Shown one piece after another: positions 1 through 6,811 of a stretch of 12,383 nucleotides of DNA. The notes below the pieces were generated by a model. The model was not told the origin of the DNA and made no database searches. It saw nothing but the letters and a program-made list of their open reading frames with translations. Position 1 is the stretch's first letter, and every line of letters begins with the position of its first letter. The position numbers and the translations under genes were made by a program. The stretch is from Candidatus Omnitrophota bacterium (GTDB lineage: Bacteria; Omnitrophota; Gorgyraeia; Gygaellales; Profunditerraquicolaceae): the NCBI GenBank assembly GCA_028687525.1, contig JAQTZX010000019.1:1-12383 (forward strand), written 5' to 3'.

Positions 1-351
1 ATACGCGGACTGCCCGTCGATAGGAAATTCGATGTCCCCGGCAGCGCGCTCGATCCGGCCGTGCGCAAAGGCGATGTATGATTTTTTAACCTGCTTGCGC
101 TTGAACTCTTCCATAATTTTTTGCTGGATTGATTTTCCTTTGGCGTATACGATGAGCCCGGAAGTTTCCCGGTCAAGGCGGTGGCAGGGATGAACGCGAT
201 ACGACAACCCTCGTTCTTCCACGTCTTTATTCAAAATATCGGTAAGCGTACGGGAATCCTTGACAGGAGCGGGGACGGTAAGCAGACCGGCCGGTTTGTT
301 GACCACCAGCAGCCACTCATCTTCAAAAACTATCTTTATATTGCGCAGCAC
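1..351 (-). CDS. RluA-family pseudouridine synthase, N-terminal part (runs off the left edge)
   Basis: This enzyme isomerises uridine to pseudouridine in rRNA or tRNA. The visible 117 residues begin directly with the catalytic domain: residues 16-22 read VVNKPAG and the family signature HRLDRETSG lies at about 57-65, with Asp60 as the expected catalytic aspartate. No S4 RNA-binding domain precedes it, so it resembles the shorter RluA/RluE-like types rather than RluD, but the substrate cannot be told. I chose the GTG at 349-351 because an in-frame TGA lies only five codons upstream and no ATG fits; a purine-rich GAGA stretch serves as a weak ribosome binding site. The gene starts 27 bp after the nadA stop, so it is probably the last visible gene of the helicase-mnmA-nadA run. 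The C-terminal half is outside the window. Confidence 0.88.
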   Translation of the reverse strand, partial: MLRNIKIVFEDEWLLVVNKPAGLLTVPAPVKDSRTLTDILNKDVEERGLSYRVHPCHRLDRETSGLIVYAKGKSIQQKIMEEFKRKQVKKSYIAFAHGRIERAAGDIEFPIDGQSAY

Positions 352-378
352 GATTTTTTCTTTCTCTCAGGATTGTTC

Positions 379-1305
379 CTATATAATTTCCAACATCCGG
401 TCGATCGCTTTACGTGCGCGGGAGCGGACGGAATCGGATACCCGCACTTCTTCGCGTAATTCCTGGAGCGAAAAAAGGATTTTTTCCAGAGTGGTTCTTT
501 TCATGTTCGGGCATACAGCCCGTTCGGAAGCGGGATAGAACTCTTTGTCCGGATTGTCCGTCTTTAAACGGTAAATGATGCCGACTTCCGTGCCCACTAT
601 CATTTCGTTAGCCGGAGTTTCTTTGGCGAATTTGCCCATACCGCTGGTGGAAAGCACGGCATCGGCCATTTCCAACACCGCCGGAAGGCATTCGGGGTGC
701 ACCAGCACCTTGGCCTTGGGATGGAACTTTTTTTCCCGCAGGATATCCTCCGGCAATATCCTCATATGAGTGGGACAGAATCCGTTCCACAAAATAAGTT
801 TTCTTTTTGTCCGCCGGGCAACGTAATCGCCCAGGTATTTATCCGGGACAAAAATAATCTCTTTCTCGTTTTTCAGGTGGTTCACCACTGCCACCGCGTT
901 GGTGGAAGTACAGCAAATATCCAGTTCCGCCTTTACCTCGGCCGAGGTATTCACATAACCCACGGCTACCGCCTTCGGATGCTTCTTTTTCAAGTCTATA
1001 AGTTCCTGCGCGGTCATCATATTGGCCATCGGGCATCCCGCGCCTGCGTCGGGCAGGAGAATGGTCTTGTCGGGGCAAAGGATGGATGCGGTCTCTGCCA
1101 TGAAATGCACTCCGCAAAACACGATCACTTCGGCTTCTGTTTTGGCGGCGATGCGGCTAAGCTCCAGTGAATCTCCCCGGAAATCCGCCACTTCCTGCAC
1201 TTCGGGAAGCTGATAATTGTGCACCAGAAGTACCGCGTTGCGCGCTTTTTTAAGTTCCTTGATCTGTTTTACCAGATCGCTGTCTTTTACCTGTTTTTTC
1301 TGCAT
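379..1305 (-). CDS. nadA: Quinolinate synthase A
   Basis: NadA condenses iminoaspartate with dihydroxyacetone phosphate to quinolinate, the committed step of de novo NAD synthesis in the cytoplasm. The 308-residue length is that of the short NadA class. The oxygen-sensitive [4Fe-4S] cluster ligands are all visible: Cys91 in AGCPMANM, Cys177 in GFCPTH and Cys265 in AVCPNMKRTTLEKI. Other hallmarks are HNYQLPEVQ near residue 29, FCGVHFMAETA at about 63-73 and HPECLP at about 203. The ATG is 4 bp after the mnmA stop, with GGAG inside the mnmA 3' end seven bases upstream, which suggests translational coupling. Neither nadB nor nadC is in the window, so the iminoaspartate source is unknown. Assignment is very secure. 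Confidence 0.97.
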   Translation of the reverse strand: MQKKQVKDSDLVKQIKELKKARNAVLLVHNYQLPEVQEVADFRGDSLELSRIAAKTEAEVIVFCGVHFMAETASILCPDKTILLPDAGAGCPMANMMTAQELIDLKKKHPKAVAVGYVNTSAEVKAELDICCTSTNAVAVVNHLKNEKEIIFVPDKYLGDYVARRTKRKLILWNGFCPTHMRILPEDILREKKFHPKAKVLVHPECLPAVLEMADAVLSTSGMGKFAKETPANEMIVGTEVGIIYRLKTDNPDKEFYPASERAVCPNMKRTTLEKILFSLQELREEVRVSDSVRSRARKAIDRMLEII

Positions 1306-1309
1306 CTTT

Positions 1310-2371
1310 CTACTCCAGTACTGTATCGATTATGCCGCCGCCCGCCACTCTGTCGCAGTCATAAAAAACCGCGGACTGGCCCGGAGTTACAGCGAACTGC
1401 GCCTCTTTGAACGTCACTTTCAGCTTTTTCTGATAGAGTATTACCCAGGCAGGCGCTTCCTGGTGATTATACCGTATCTTTACCATAAGAGCAACCCTCT
1501 TTTTCAGGGGATACCCGATACAATGCGCCTGTTTGACCAGAAAGGTTTTTTTCAGAACATCCTCTTTCTTTCCCACGACTATGGAATTCTTACGGGGATC
1601 GATAACGGTTATATATGCCGGATACCCCAAGGCTATCCCCAATCCTTCTCGCTGGCCGACGGTATAAAAAGCGACGCCTTGATGCGTGCCGATCCGCGCA
1701 CCCGCGGTATCCAGTACCGGGCCAGGGGTTACGGCTTGCGGCGCATGCGACCGCACAAATTCCCGGTAGTCGCCTCCGGCCAGGAAACATATCTCCTGGC
1801 TGTCCGGCTTATCCGCCGCCGGCAGGTTGAATTCCCGGGCCATCCGGCGGACCTCGGCCTTGGTATATTCACCCAGGGGAAAAAGGGTATGCTGTAACTG
1901 CCGTTGGCTTAAACGATAAAGGAAATAAGACTGGTCTTTAGACGGATCCTTTGCCTTGCCGAGCGAAAACGAAGAACCGCCTTTTATGACCCGCGCGTAA
2001 TGGCCGGTGGCCAGGAAGCGAGCGCCGAGGGAAAGCGCCTTTTTAAGCAAGCCGTCAAATTTCACGGATTTATTACAGCGCACGCAGGGATTAGGGGTCC
2101 TGCCAAGCAGATATTCCCGGCAAAAATTGGCGATGACCTCTTTTTCCAGCTCCGCGGTGAAATCGAAAGAATAATGCCGAATGCCCAGGGCACGACAGAC
2201 ATTTTCCGCTTCTTCCTCGCTTTTGGAACCGCCGCACGGCGCAACGACCTCCCCTGCCCTCGCCGGATGAAAACACATGGTCAACCCTATGACTTCATGT
2301 CCCTGCTTCTTCAGCAAGGCCGCAGCCACCGATGAATCAACCCCTCCGCTCATTGCAACTGCTATTCTCAT
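1310..2371 (-). CDS. mnmA: tRNA-specific 2-thiouridylase MnmA (TrmU)
   Basis: MnmA uses ATP and a persulfide relay to put sulfur on U34 of Lys, Glu and Gln tRNAs. The protein is 353 residues, normal for the family. It opens with the PP-loop ATP motif SGGVDSS (8-14), has the first catalytic cysteine at Cys96 in TPNPCVRCNKSVKF and the second at Cys195 in SQEICFLAGG; KDQSYFLY (about 145-152) and the C-terminal beta-barrel region (YTVGQREGLG at about 236) are also present. AGG lies three bases before the ATG. The gene is followed after 4 bp by nadA. The 5' side is filled by the 23-bp-period palindrome array and shows no convincing promoter, so it is probably read from the helicase promoter. No IscS-type sulfur donor is in view. 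Confidence 0.97.
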   Translation of the reverse strand: MRIAVAMSGGVDSSVAAALLKKQGHEVIGLTMCFHPARAGEVVAPCGGSKSEEEAENVCRALGIRHYSFDFTAELEKEVIANFCREYLLGRTPNPCVRCNKSVKFDGLLKKALSLGARFLATGHYARVIKGGSSFSLGKAKDPSKDQSYFLYRLSQRQLQHTLFPLGEYTKAEVRRMAREFNLPAADKPDSQEICFLAGGDYREFVRSHAPQAVTPGPVLDTAGARIGTHQGVAFYTVGQREGLGIALGYPAYITVIDPRKNSIVVGKKEDVLKKTFLVKQAHCIGYPLKKRVALMVKIRYNHQEAPAWVILYQKKLKVTFKEAQFAVTPGQSAVFYDCDRVAGGGIIDTVLE

Positions 2372-2383
2372 AAACCTGCATCC

Positions 2384-2467
2384 GTACCCGGTACCGCCTC
2401 AAAGCTGTACCCGGTACAGCTTTAGCCCTGTACCCGGTACCGCCTCAAAGCTGTACCGGGTACAGGG
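2384..2467. repeat. Four palindromes GTACCSGGTAC at exact 23-bp period
   Basis: The 11-bp palindrome GTACCCGGTAC occurs at 2384, 2407 and 2430, and as GTACCGGGTAC at 2453, exactly 23 bp apart each time. The 12-bp spacers alternate: spacers one and three are identical (CGCCTCAAAGCT), spacer two differs. The array therefore also reads as two 34-bp direct repeats (2384-2417 and 2430-2463). In addition 2426-2440 and 2453-2467 form a perfect 15-bp inverted repeat, and 2403-2421 is itself palindromic. The array sits between the helicase stop and the mnmA start. It could be a REP-like element or a cluster of protein-binding sites; the sequence does not decide. The short motif GGGAACCTGTCCC follows at 2474-2486. 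Confidence 0.85.
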
Positions 2468-2486
2468 GCAATCGGGAACCTGTCCC

Positions 2487-4532
2487 CTATTCCTGGTCCC
2501 GGTAATAGTCTTTCAACATGTCCAGGAATTCCGCGTCACGGACGCGGGTATCTCCGCCTACCATGTCTTCTATGTCGATATCGCCGAAAATGTCGTTTGA
2601 GGCGCCTTCCACTTGTATGTATTTATCAAGAATGCCGCCCTCTTCCAGGAAACGCGATACCCGGGTGAAAATCGTATTGCTCTCACTGAAGTAACTGCGC
2701 GGGGACCGGTCGACATGCGGCTTCAATAAAAAGAGGTTCTCTTTTGCCCGGGTCAGGGCCACGTAAAAAAGCCTGCGTTCCTCTTCGATAGCATCACTGC
2801 TTTCCAAGGATAAATATGACGGGATATGCCCTTCCGCAACATAGATCACGAAAACCGTCTGCCACTCCAGCCCTTTCGCGGAATGGACGGTGGAAAGGGT
2901 AAGCCGCGAATCGTCTTTATCCCCCCTGCCTGCTTCGATGATATTGCGTTCAGGCGGCTCAAGGGCCATATCCACCAGAAATTGCTCAAGCGAAGAATAA
3001 CGCGCGGCAATGCGCTCCAGGGAATCAAGGTCGTTAAGGCGTTTGTTAAAATCATCGTATTTTACCTTCAGGAGCGGCTGGTAGTATTTGATAAACGCAT
3101 GCATAAGCTCCGCGGGCGTCTGTTTAACGCCGTCTACCTCGCGCAATAATTTAAACAAAGACCGCATGTCTTCGGTCTTTGAGAAAGTATCCTCTTTCAA
3201 ATCGAAACCTTTCTTCTGACCGATAATCTCTTCTATGATGCGTTCGGCGGTCTTCTGCCCCACGCCGCGCATGAGCAAGAGTACCCGGTACCAGCTTACG
3301 CCGTCCAAGGGATTATGCGTGATGCGCACGTGCGCCATCACGTCTTTGATGTGCGCGGCCTCAACGAATTTCTGCCCGCCGTATTTGACAAAAGGGATAT
3401 TGCGGTTGGTAAGCTCTATCTCCAGGTCGTTGGAATGCCAGCCGGAGCGGAAGAGCACGGCGATATCGCTGAGTTCCGTTCCCTCTTCCCGGAGTTCCAG
3501 TATTTTATCGGCGATATATTTGGACTGGGAGTGCTCATCCCGGGCGTCCACGAAAACCGGGATATTATCTCCCGGCTTTTTTGTATAGAGGTTTTTTTCA
3601 AACTTCTCTTTAGCGGAACGGATGATCTCATTGGTAAGGTTCAGGATCGGTTGAGTGGAACGGTAATTCTCCTCAAGGGTAATCACGCGCGCGTCTTTAA
3701 ATATCTTCGGGAAATCGATAATATTCTTAAAATCCGCGCCCCGGAAAGAATAGATGCTCTGGGCGTCGTCGCCGACTACCATTATATTCTTGTGCGCGGA
3801 AGCCAGCAGGCACACCACATAGGCCTGGAGTTTATTGGTATCCTGATACTCGTCCACCATGATATATTTAAACTTGCGGGACAGGGCCGCGCGCACCTCC
3901 GTGTGCCTGGTCAGCAGTTCCTTCAGATAAACCAGCAGATCGTCGTAATCAAGAAGGGATTTAGCGCGCTTGTATTGCCGGTAGGCGTCGCGGATCTTAA
4001 TGATCTCTTCCTCCCATTCGATGAATTGCGGATACTCATCATACAAAACCACCCCCAGTTCTTCAGAACGGTTGACGCTCCGGGAGATCACTTCCAGTAA
4101 CGTGGACTTGCGGGGAAAACGCTTTTCCGATTTGTTGAATCCAAGCTGCGTACGCACAAGATTTACCGTATCCTCGGCATCGGACTGGTCCATGATGGAA
4201 TAGTTGTTGCCCAACCCCAGGAGTCCGGCGTATTTACGCAAGACCGAATTGGCGAAGGAATGAAAAGTTCCCCCCGATACTTTTGAACAACGGTCATCCA
4301 AAAGCAGTGAAGCGCGGCGCAGCATCTCTTCCGCCGCCTTGCGGGTAAAAGTCAAAAGAAGAATCTCTTCGGGTTTGATACCTTTTTCCACCAGATGCGC
4401 GACTCGGTAAACCAGAGTGCGGGTCTTGCCGCTTCCCGCGCCGGCAATAACCAGGTACGGCCCGTCAACCGAACGAACCGCATCTAATTGCGCGGCGTTA
4501 AGTTCCTTCTCGTAATCGATTTTTCTGCGCAT
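2487..4532 (-). CDS. uvrD: Superfamily 1A DNA helicase, UvrD/PcrA/Rep type
   Basis: This is an ATP-driven 3'-5' DNA translocase used in excision repair, mismatch repair or replication restart. The 681 residues carry every SF1A motif in order: Walker A AGAGSGKT (30-37), Ia TFTRKAAEEM (61-70), II VDEYQDTN (226-233), III GDDAQSIYSFRGA (254-266), IV LEENYRST (286-293), V STVHSAKGLEW (547-557) and VI EEERRLFYVALTRAK (583-597). It is slightly shorter than typical PcrA/UvrD, and I do not recognise the usual C-terminal Tudor-like tail; the end (640-681) is acidic instead. GGGAG lies seven bases before the ATG. Family is certain; whether the ortholog is UvrD, PcrA or Rep is not. Its leader contains the palindromic element at 4572-4674, and mnmA follows after the 23-bp array. 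Confidence 0.95.
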   Translation of the reverse strand: MRRKIDYEKELNAAQLDAVRSVDGPYLVIAGAGSGKTRTLVYRVAHLVEKGIKPEEILLLTFTRKAAEEMLRRASLLLDDRCSKVSGGTFHSFANSVLRKYAGLLGLGNNYSIMDQSDAEDTVNLVRTQLGFNKSEKRFPRKSTLLEVISRSVNRSEELGVVLYDEYPQFIEWEEEIIKIRDAYRQYKRAKSLLDYDDLLVYLKELLTRHTEVRAALSRKFKYIMVDEYQDTNKLQAYVVCLLASAHKNIMVVGDDAQSIYSFRGADFKNIIDFPKIFKDARVITLEENYRSTQPILNLTNEIIRSAKEKFEKNLYTKKPGDNIPVFVDARDEHSQSKYIADKILELREEGTELSDIAVLFRSGWHSNDLEIELTNRNIPFVKYGGQKFVEAAHIKDVMAHVRITHNPLDGVSWYRVLLLMRGVGQKTAERIIEEIIGQKKGFDLKEDTFSKTEDMRSLFKLLREVDGVKQTPAELMHAFIKYYQPLLKVKYDDFNKRLNDLDSLERIAARYSSLEQFLVDMALEPPERNIIEAGRGDKDDSRLTLSTVHSAKGLEWQTVFVIYVAEGHIPSYLSLESSDAIEEERRLFYVALTRAKENLFLLKPHVDRSPRSYFSESNTIFTRVSRFLEEGGILDKYIQVEGASNDIFGDIDIEDMVGGDTRVRDAEFLDMLKDYYRDQE

Positions 4533-4571
4533 ACGGCAACTCCCAAACTAAAAATTAAACGCCTATCTTTA

Positions 4572-4674
4572 TGGAGCCCCGCGGGCAAAGGCCGTGGCAC
4601 CATTTGTTTTCCGCTCGTGGGGCGCCCCCATGAGCAAAGGCCCACGGCTGAAGCCGCGGCCTGCGTCAAATGGT
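4572..4674. repeat. Complex palindromic element, three-way-junction fold, in the helicase leader
   Basis: ACCATTTG (4599-4606) and CAAATGGT (4667-4674) form an 8-bp outer stem. Inside it are two hairpins: 4613-4622 with 4626-4635 (10 bp, loop CGC, one G-T position) and an imperfect GC-rich palindrome at 4639-4661 centred on CGGCTGAAGCCG. A shorter hairpin GCCCCGCGGGC lies at about 4576-4586, and the sequence GCAAAGGCC occurs twice nearby. The CGGCTGAAGCCG core resembles REP-type palindromes of many uncultured bacteria (recollection, not a search). No transposase or tRNA features are present. Confidence 0.6.
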
Positions 4675-4685
4675 AAAGTGTACCT

Positions 4686-4714
4686 ATTGTACTACGCAAT
4701 TACGCCGATATAAA
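4686..4714 (-). promoter_or_regulatory. Possible sigma70-type promoter for the helicase gene
   Basis: On the minus strand TTTATA (4709-4714) and TACAAT (4686-4691) are separated by 17 bp. The -10 matches consensus at 5 of 6 positions, the -35 at 4 of 6. A start near 4679 would put the whole palindromic element at 4572-4674 into the helicase 5' leader of about 147 nt. The terminator of the upstream gene lies between, which supports a separate promoter here. Confidence 0.4.
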
Positions 4715-4757
4715 CAACTATTTTACCTAAGAACCGCCGGAAAACCCGCGGGTAGAA

Positions 4758-4813
4758 GTAAAAAATGGACGGTTCTATTTTTTCAGAAAAAAATAGAACC
4801 GTCCATTTTTTAC
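4758..4813. repeat. 56-bp near-perfect inverted repeat (REP-like)
   Basis: The two arms (4758-4784 and 4786-4813) are complementary over about 26 bp, with one extra base in the right arm and an almost absent loop. Each arm contains TGGACGGTTCTATTTTTT. The stem is AT-rich at its base and has no separate T tract, so it does not look like a normal terminator. It lies just beyond the GC-rich terminator of the 504-residue gene. Repeats with GGACGGTTCTATTTTTTC arms are, to my recollection, frequent in uncultured bacterial genomes and are probably mobilised by Y1 (RAYT/IS200-like) transposases; no such gene is in the window. Confidence 0.8.
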
Positions 4814-4823
4814 ACAAACTTTT

Positions 4824-4868
4824 AAAAAGCCGGGCCGGTATTCTTCAGCATGCGAAAACCCGGCCCGG
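4824..4868 (-). terminator. Intrinsic terminator of the 504-residue exported-protein gene
   Basis: Read on the minus strand, a perfect 9-bp all-GC stem (4860-4868 with 4830-4838, CCGGGCCGG and CCGGCCCGG) closes a 21-nt loop and is followed after one base by TTTTT (4824-4828). It lies 41 bp after the stop codon. This is a textbook rho-independent terminator and separates the gene from the helicase. Confidence 0.85.
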
Positions 4869-4909
4869 AACGAACGTTTTCAAAATGTCGATAACTGCTC
4901 CCGTTTTTT

Positions 4910-6424
4910 TTAATGAGGTTGCGTATCGGTAATACTTACACTTCCCAACGTATTACCATCGGAATCCTTCGGCAAATGACTGGCGTACGATTCCGCGGTT
5001 TCCCCGGCTTCCGATCTGTCATCGGTAGTCCTAAAAGATCCGTCACTGCTATGCACGGCATAACGTTTATTACCGCTACTACTGCTGCTGCCGCCGCCGC
5101 TTTTCGTTACCGGACTTTGCCATTCACCGTAACTGGTGTGCGGTTCAATACCGAGAATCTGTTGTTCACTGTCGATCAACTGCGGAGAGGTGTAAGTCTC
5201 ATCAAGCTCAAAGTTTGCCACGGTTACTTCCTCAAGCAATCTTGTATCCATGGATATCTCTTTAAGTTCATCATCCGTCAGAGTGTAAGATTTCAAACTG
5301 AGTGCCGCGGGTTGTTCCGCCTTTCGGGTATCAACCACGGACTTATCCCCTGCCGCGTAAGCTTCGCGGGATGCGAACAGGAGTTTTCCCAGATTAGCCG
5401 CACCGTCAAATTCATAATCCTCATCCTGACTAAGTTCTTTCAAAGATACGGCGTTCCCGGTGTGCGGATCAACGGTCATACCCGTCCGGCCGTCACCGGT
5501 CAATTCCTCCTGTTTCTTCGCTACATCGCGGCTTACCGTCCGGGAAGCGGAGGTTTCCATCTGCTGATCGATACTGGAAGGCTTTCCCGTCGCTGCTGTT
5601 GCCGCCTCCATTTGTTCCGCAAAATCTCCACTTTCTCCCGCGGCGGAAGGATCCGCGGCATCTTCGGGAATGGTTATAGTTTTTGAACCGGCAGTTGTGC
5701 CGCTGAGCGCTATAGTTCCTCCAGAAGTCCCTCCACTCGTATCCACCACTCCATCGGGCTTTCCGGTACTGGTATCCGCTGTTTTCCCTCCGGAAGGAGT
5801 AAGGATCTCGGTGTCATATGTCTGTGTTACCGTAAATTCCCCGAAATTCTTGAAATTCCCAACCGTTAAACCCATCGATCCATCCAAGCGCGCGCCGCTG
5901 TAGGTATTAAATTTACCGTACGTGGTAGTATCCCAATTTGTTACCGTCCTTGTCTGGCCAAGACTATTGGTCTCCGGAGTCCCCTGGACCTGCGGACTGT
6001 CAACGCTCCACTGATCAGCCAGAGTTGTCGTCGAAGGCGATTGTATGCTGAAATCCACACTGTAGCCGACGACAGTACCAGTCCACCAATCACCTGTTTG
6101 AACCTCAGTCGTTGAAGAAGGATTGGCGGATGTTCTCGTCCAAGAACCATCCCCCTGCATCTCCCATCCAAAATTATCCCACGCGCCTCCCGACTGACCG
6201 GTTATCGGCTCTTCCGTGCTGCTTTCGCCGGTACTTTCCATAGACGCCATAGCCGTTCCTGACGACTGCCAGCCGGACGTTCCATACGTATCAACTCCGC
6301 CGGAATCTGAAACAGTGGAAACATCGTAATTGCCCACATCGCTAAAACTATCAGGGAAACCGGCTTTTGAGCACAACAACAATACCGCCATTACCAGATA
6401 AAAAACAAATGTTTTTTTACCCAT
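4910..6424 (-). CDS. Exported Ser/Thr/Gly-rich protein of unknown function
   Basis: I do not recognise the family. The start is the ATG at 6422-6424, because AAAGGGGGA stands directly before it; an in-frame TTG five codons upstream overlaps that ribosome binding site and is unlikely. The 504-residue product begins with MGKK and a hydrophobic stretch (5-17), a Sec-type signal peptide; LLLC is not a lipobox because residue -1 is Leu. Residues 80-200 are rich in Trp, Tyr, Asn and Gly (GWEMQGDGSW, GDWWTGTVVGY) and probably beta-structured. Residues 205-300 are low complexity Ser/Thr/Gly/Ala; 340-430 look more globular (LGKLLFASREAYAAGDK); GGGSSSSSG occurs at about 443-451. Apart from the signal region it has no Cys. 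It has its own strong promoter, a leader of about 320 nt and a good terminator, so it is probably monocistronic. A surface or secreted structural role is only inference. Confidence 0.8.
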   Translation of the reverse strand: MGKKTFVFYLVMAVLLLCSKAGFPDSFSDVGNYDVSTVSDSGGVDTYGTSGWQSSGTAMASMESTGESSTEEPITGQSGGAWDNFGWEMQGDGSWTRTSANPSSTTEVQTGDWWTGTVVGYSVDFSIQSPSTTTLADQWSVDSPQVQGTPETNSLGQTRTVTNWDTTTYGKFNTYSGARLDGSMGLTVGNFKNFGEFTVTQTYDTEILTPSGGKTADTSTGKPDGVVDTSGGTSGGTIALSGTTAGSKTITIPEDAADPSAAGESGDFAEQMEAATAATGKPSSIDQQMETSASRTVSRDVAKKQEELTGDGRTGMTVDPHTGNAVSLKELSQDEDYEFDGAANLGKLLFASREAYAAGDKSVVDTRKAEQPAALSLKSYTLTDDELKEISMDTRLLEEVTVANFELDETYTSPQLIDSEQQILGIEPHTSYGEWQSPVTKSGGGSSSSSGNKRYAVHSSDGSFRTTDDRSEAGETAESYASHLPKDSDGNTLGSVSITDTQPH

Positions 6425-6749
6425 ATTTCCCCCTTTCAATTACCTGACCCGATACCAACCCCTAATAAATAATCCGTATATTCAAAGGCAAATTTCCCGA
6501 TAAAGGAGTACTGCGAGAAAGTTTGCACGGACTAAGAAAATATAATTCCCCAAAATACGAGGCCTTTTTCCTATCCGTGGCTGGAAGGATTTGTTTCGAA
6601 GAAGTGAAATGACAAATAGAACCGAAGGCTTGTTGCTGAACGACCTTTATTCATCCGCACCCTAAAGGGTGCGATTTTTAGGCCGCTAACACATAAAATT
6701 CTTTATAAAACAAATTAATAACTACCCTAAAAAAACCTACTTCCCCATA
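6425..6749. other. Long 5' leader of the exported-protein gene, with structured segment
   Basis: This stretch has no convincing gene. On the minus strand it would be the untranslated leader from the promoter at 6750-6778 to the ATG at 6424. It contains the hairpin at 6656-6673 and a possible 27-codon reading frame (6571-6654, beginning MNKGRSATS, with AGGG a few bases before it) that I do not regard as established. A plus-strand TATAAT at 6541-6546 has no good -35 partner. The leader does not match any riboswitch class that I can recognise by eye. Confidence 0.5.
6656..6679 (+). terminator. Plus-strand terminator-like hairpin inside the leader
   Basis: CGCACCC (6656-6662) and GGGTGCG (6667-6673) form a perfect 7-bp stem with a TAAA loop, followed after one base by TTTTT (6675-6679) on the plus strand. 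On the minus strand no T tract follows. There is no plus-strand gene upstream, so it either ends an antisense or small RNA or acts as structure within the minus-strand leader. Confidence 0.5.
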
Positions 6750-6778
6750 AGTATACCCCATACATCTATGCTTGCCAA
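6750..6778 (-). promoter_or_regulatory. Strong sigma70-type promoter for the exported-protein gene
   Basis: On the minus strand TTGGCA (6773-6778) and TATACT (6750-6755) each match consensus at 5 of 6 positions and are separated by exactly 17 bp. It lies 34 bp beyond the end of the HAMP-like gene and points to the exported-protein gene, giving a start near 6743. It is the best promoter in the window. Confidence 0.65.
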
Positions 6779-6811
6779 CTTCGGGGAGCAGAATTTTGTA
6801 TTATTTTACAC

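Noticed and set aside
1217..1897. Plus-strand reading frame of 226 codons opposite mnmA
   Set aside because: It is fully antisense to a strongly recognisable mnmA, has no family features and no ribosome binding site.
2384..2467. The 23-bp period considered as a CRISPR array
   Set aside because: The repeat is only 11 bp, the spacers are 12 bp and two are identical, and no cas genes are present.
3315..4100. Plus-strand reading frame of 261 codons opposite the helicase
   Set aside because: It lies opposite the conserved helicase motifs and its translation has no domain pattern; the length comes from codon bias of the real gene.
4599..4674. A 76-nt cloverleaf-like fold, considered as a tRNA
   Set aside because: There are only two arms inside the outer stem, no T-loop GTTCRANNC motif and no recognisable anticodon arm.
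4913..5686. Plus-strand reading frame of 257 codons opposite the 504-residue gene
   Set aside because: The minus-strand frame has a signal peptide, ribosome binding site, promoter and terminator; the plus-strand one has none.
6362..6424. Possible lipobox (LLLC) in the 504-residue protein
   Set aside because: The residue before Cys is Leu, which signal peptidase II does not normally accept; a standard signal peptide is more likely.
6481..6530. GGCAAA-type stretch considered as a c-di-GMP (GEMM) riboswitch
   Set aside because: It is on the wrong strand for the neighbouring genes, and the conserved ACGCAAAGCC and tetraloop-receptor parts are missing.
6571..6654. Possible 27-codon leader peptide in the exported-protein leader
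   Set aside because: Only a weak AGGG precedes it and there is no codon run or coupling signal; not enough for a gene call.
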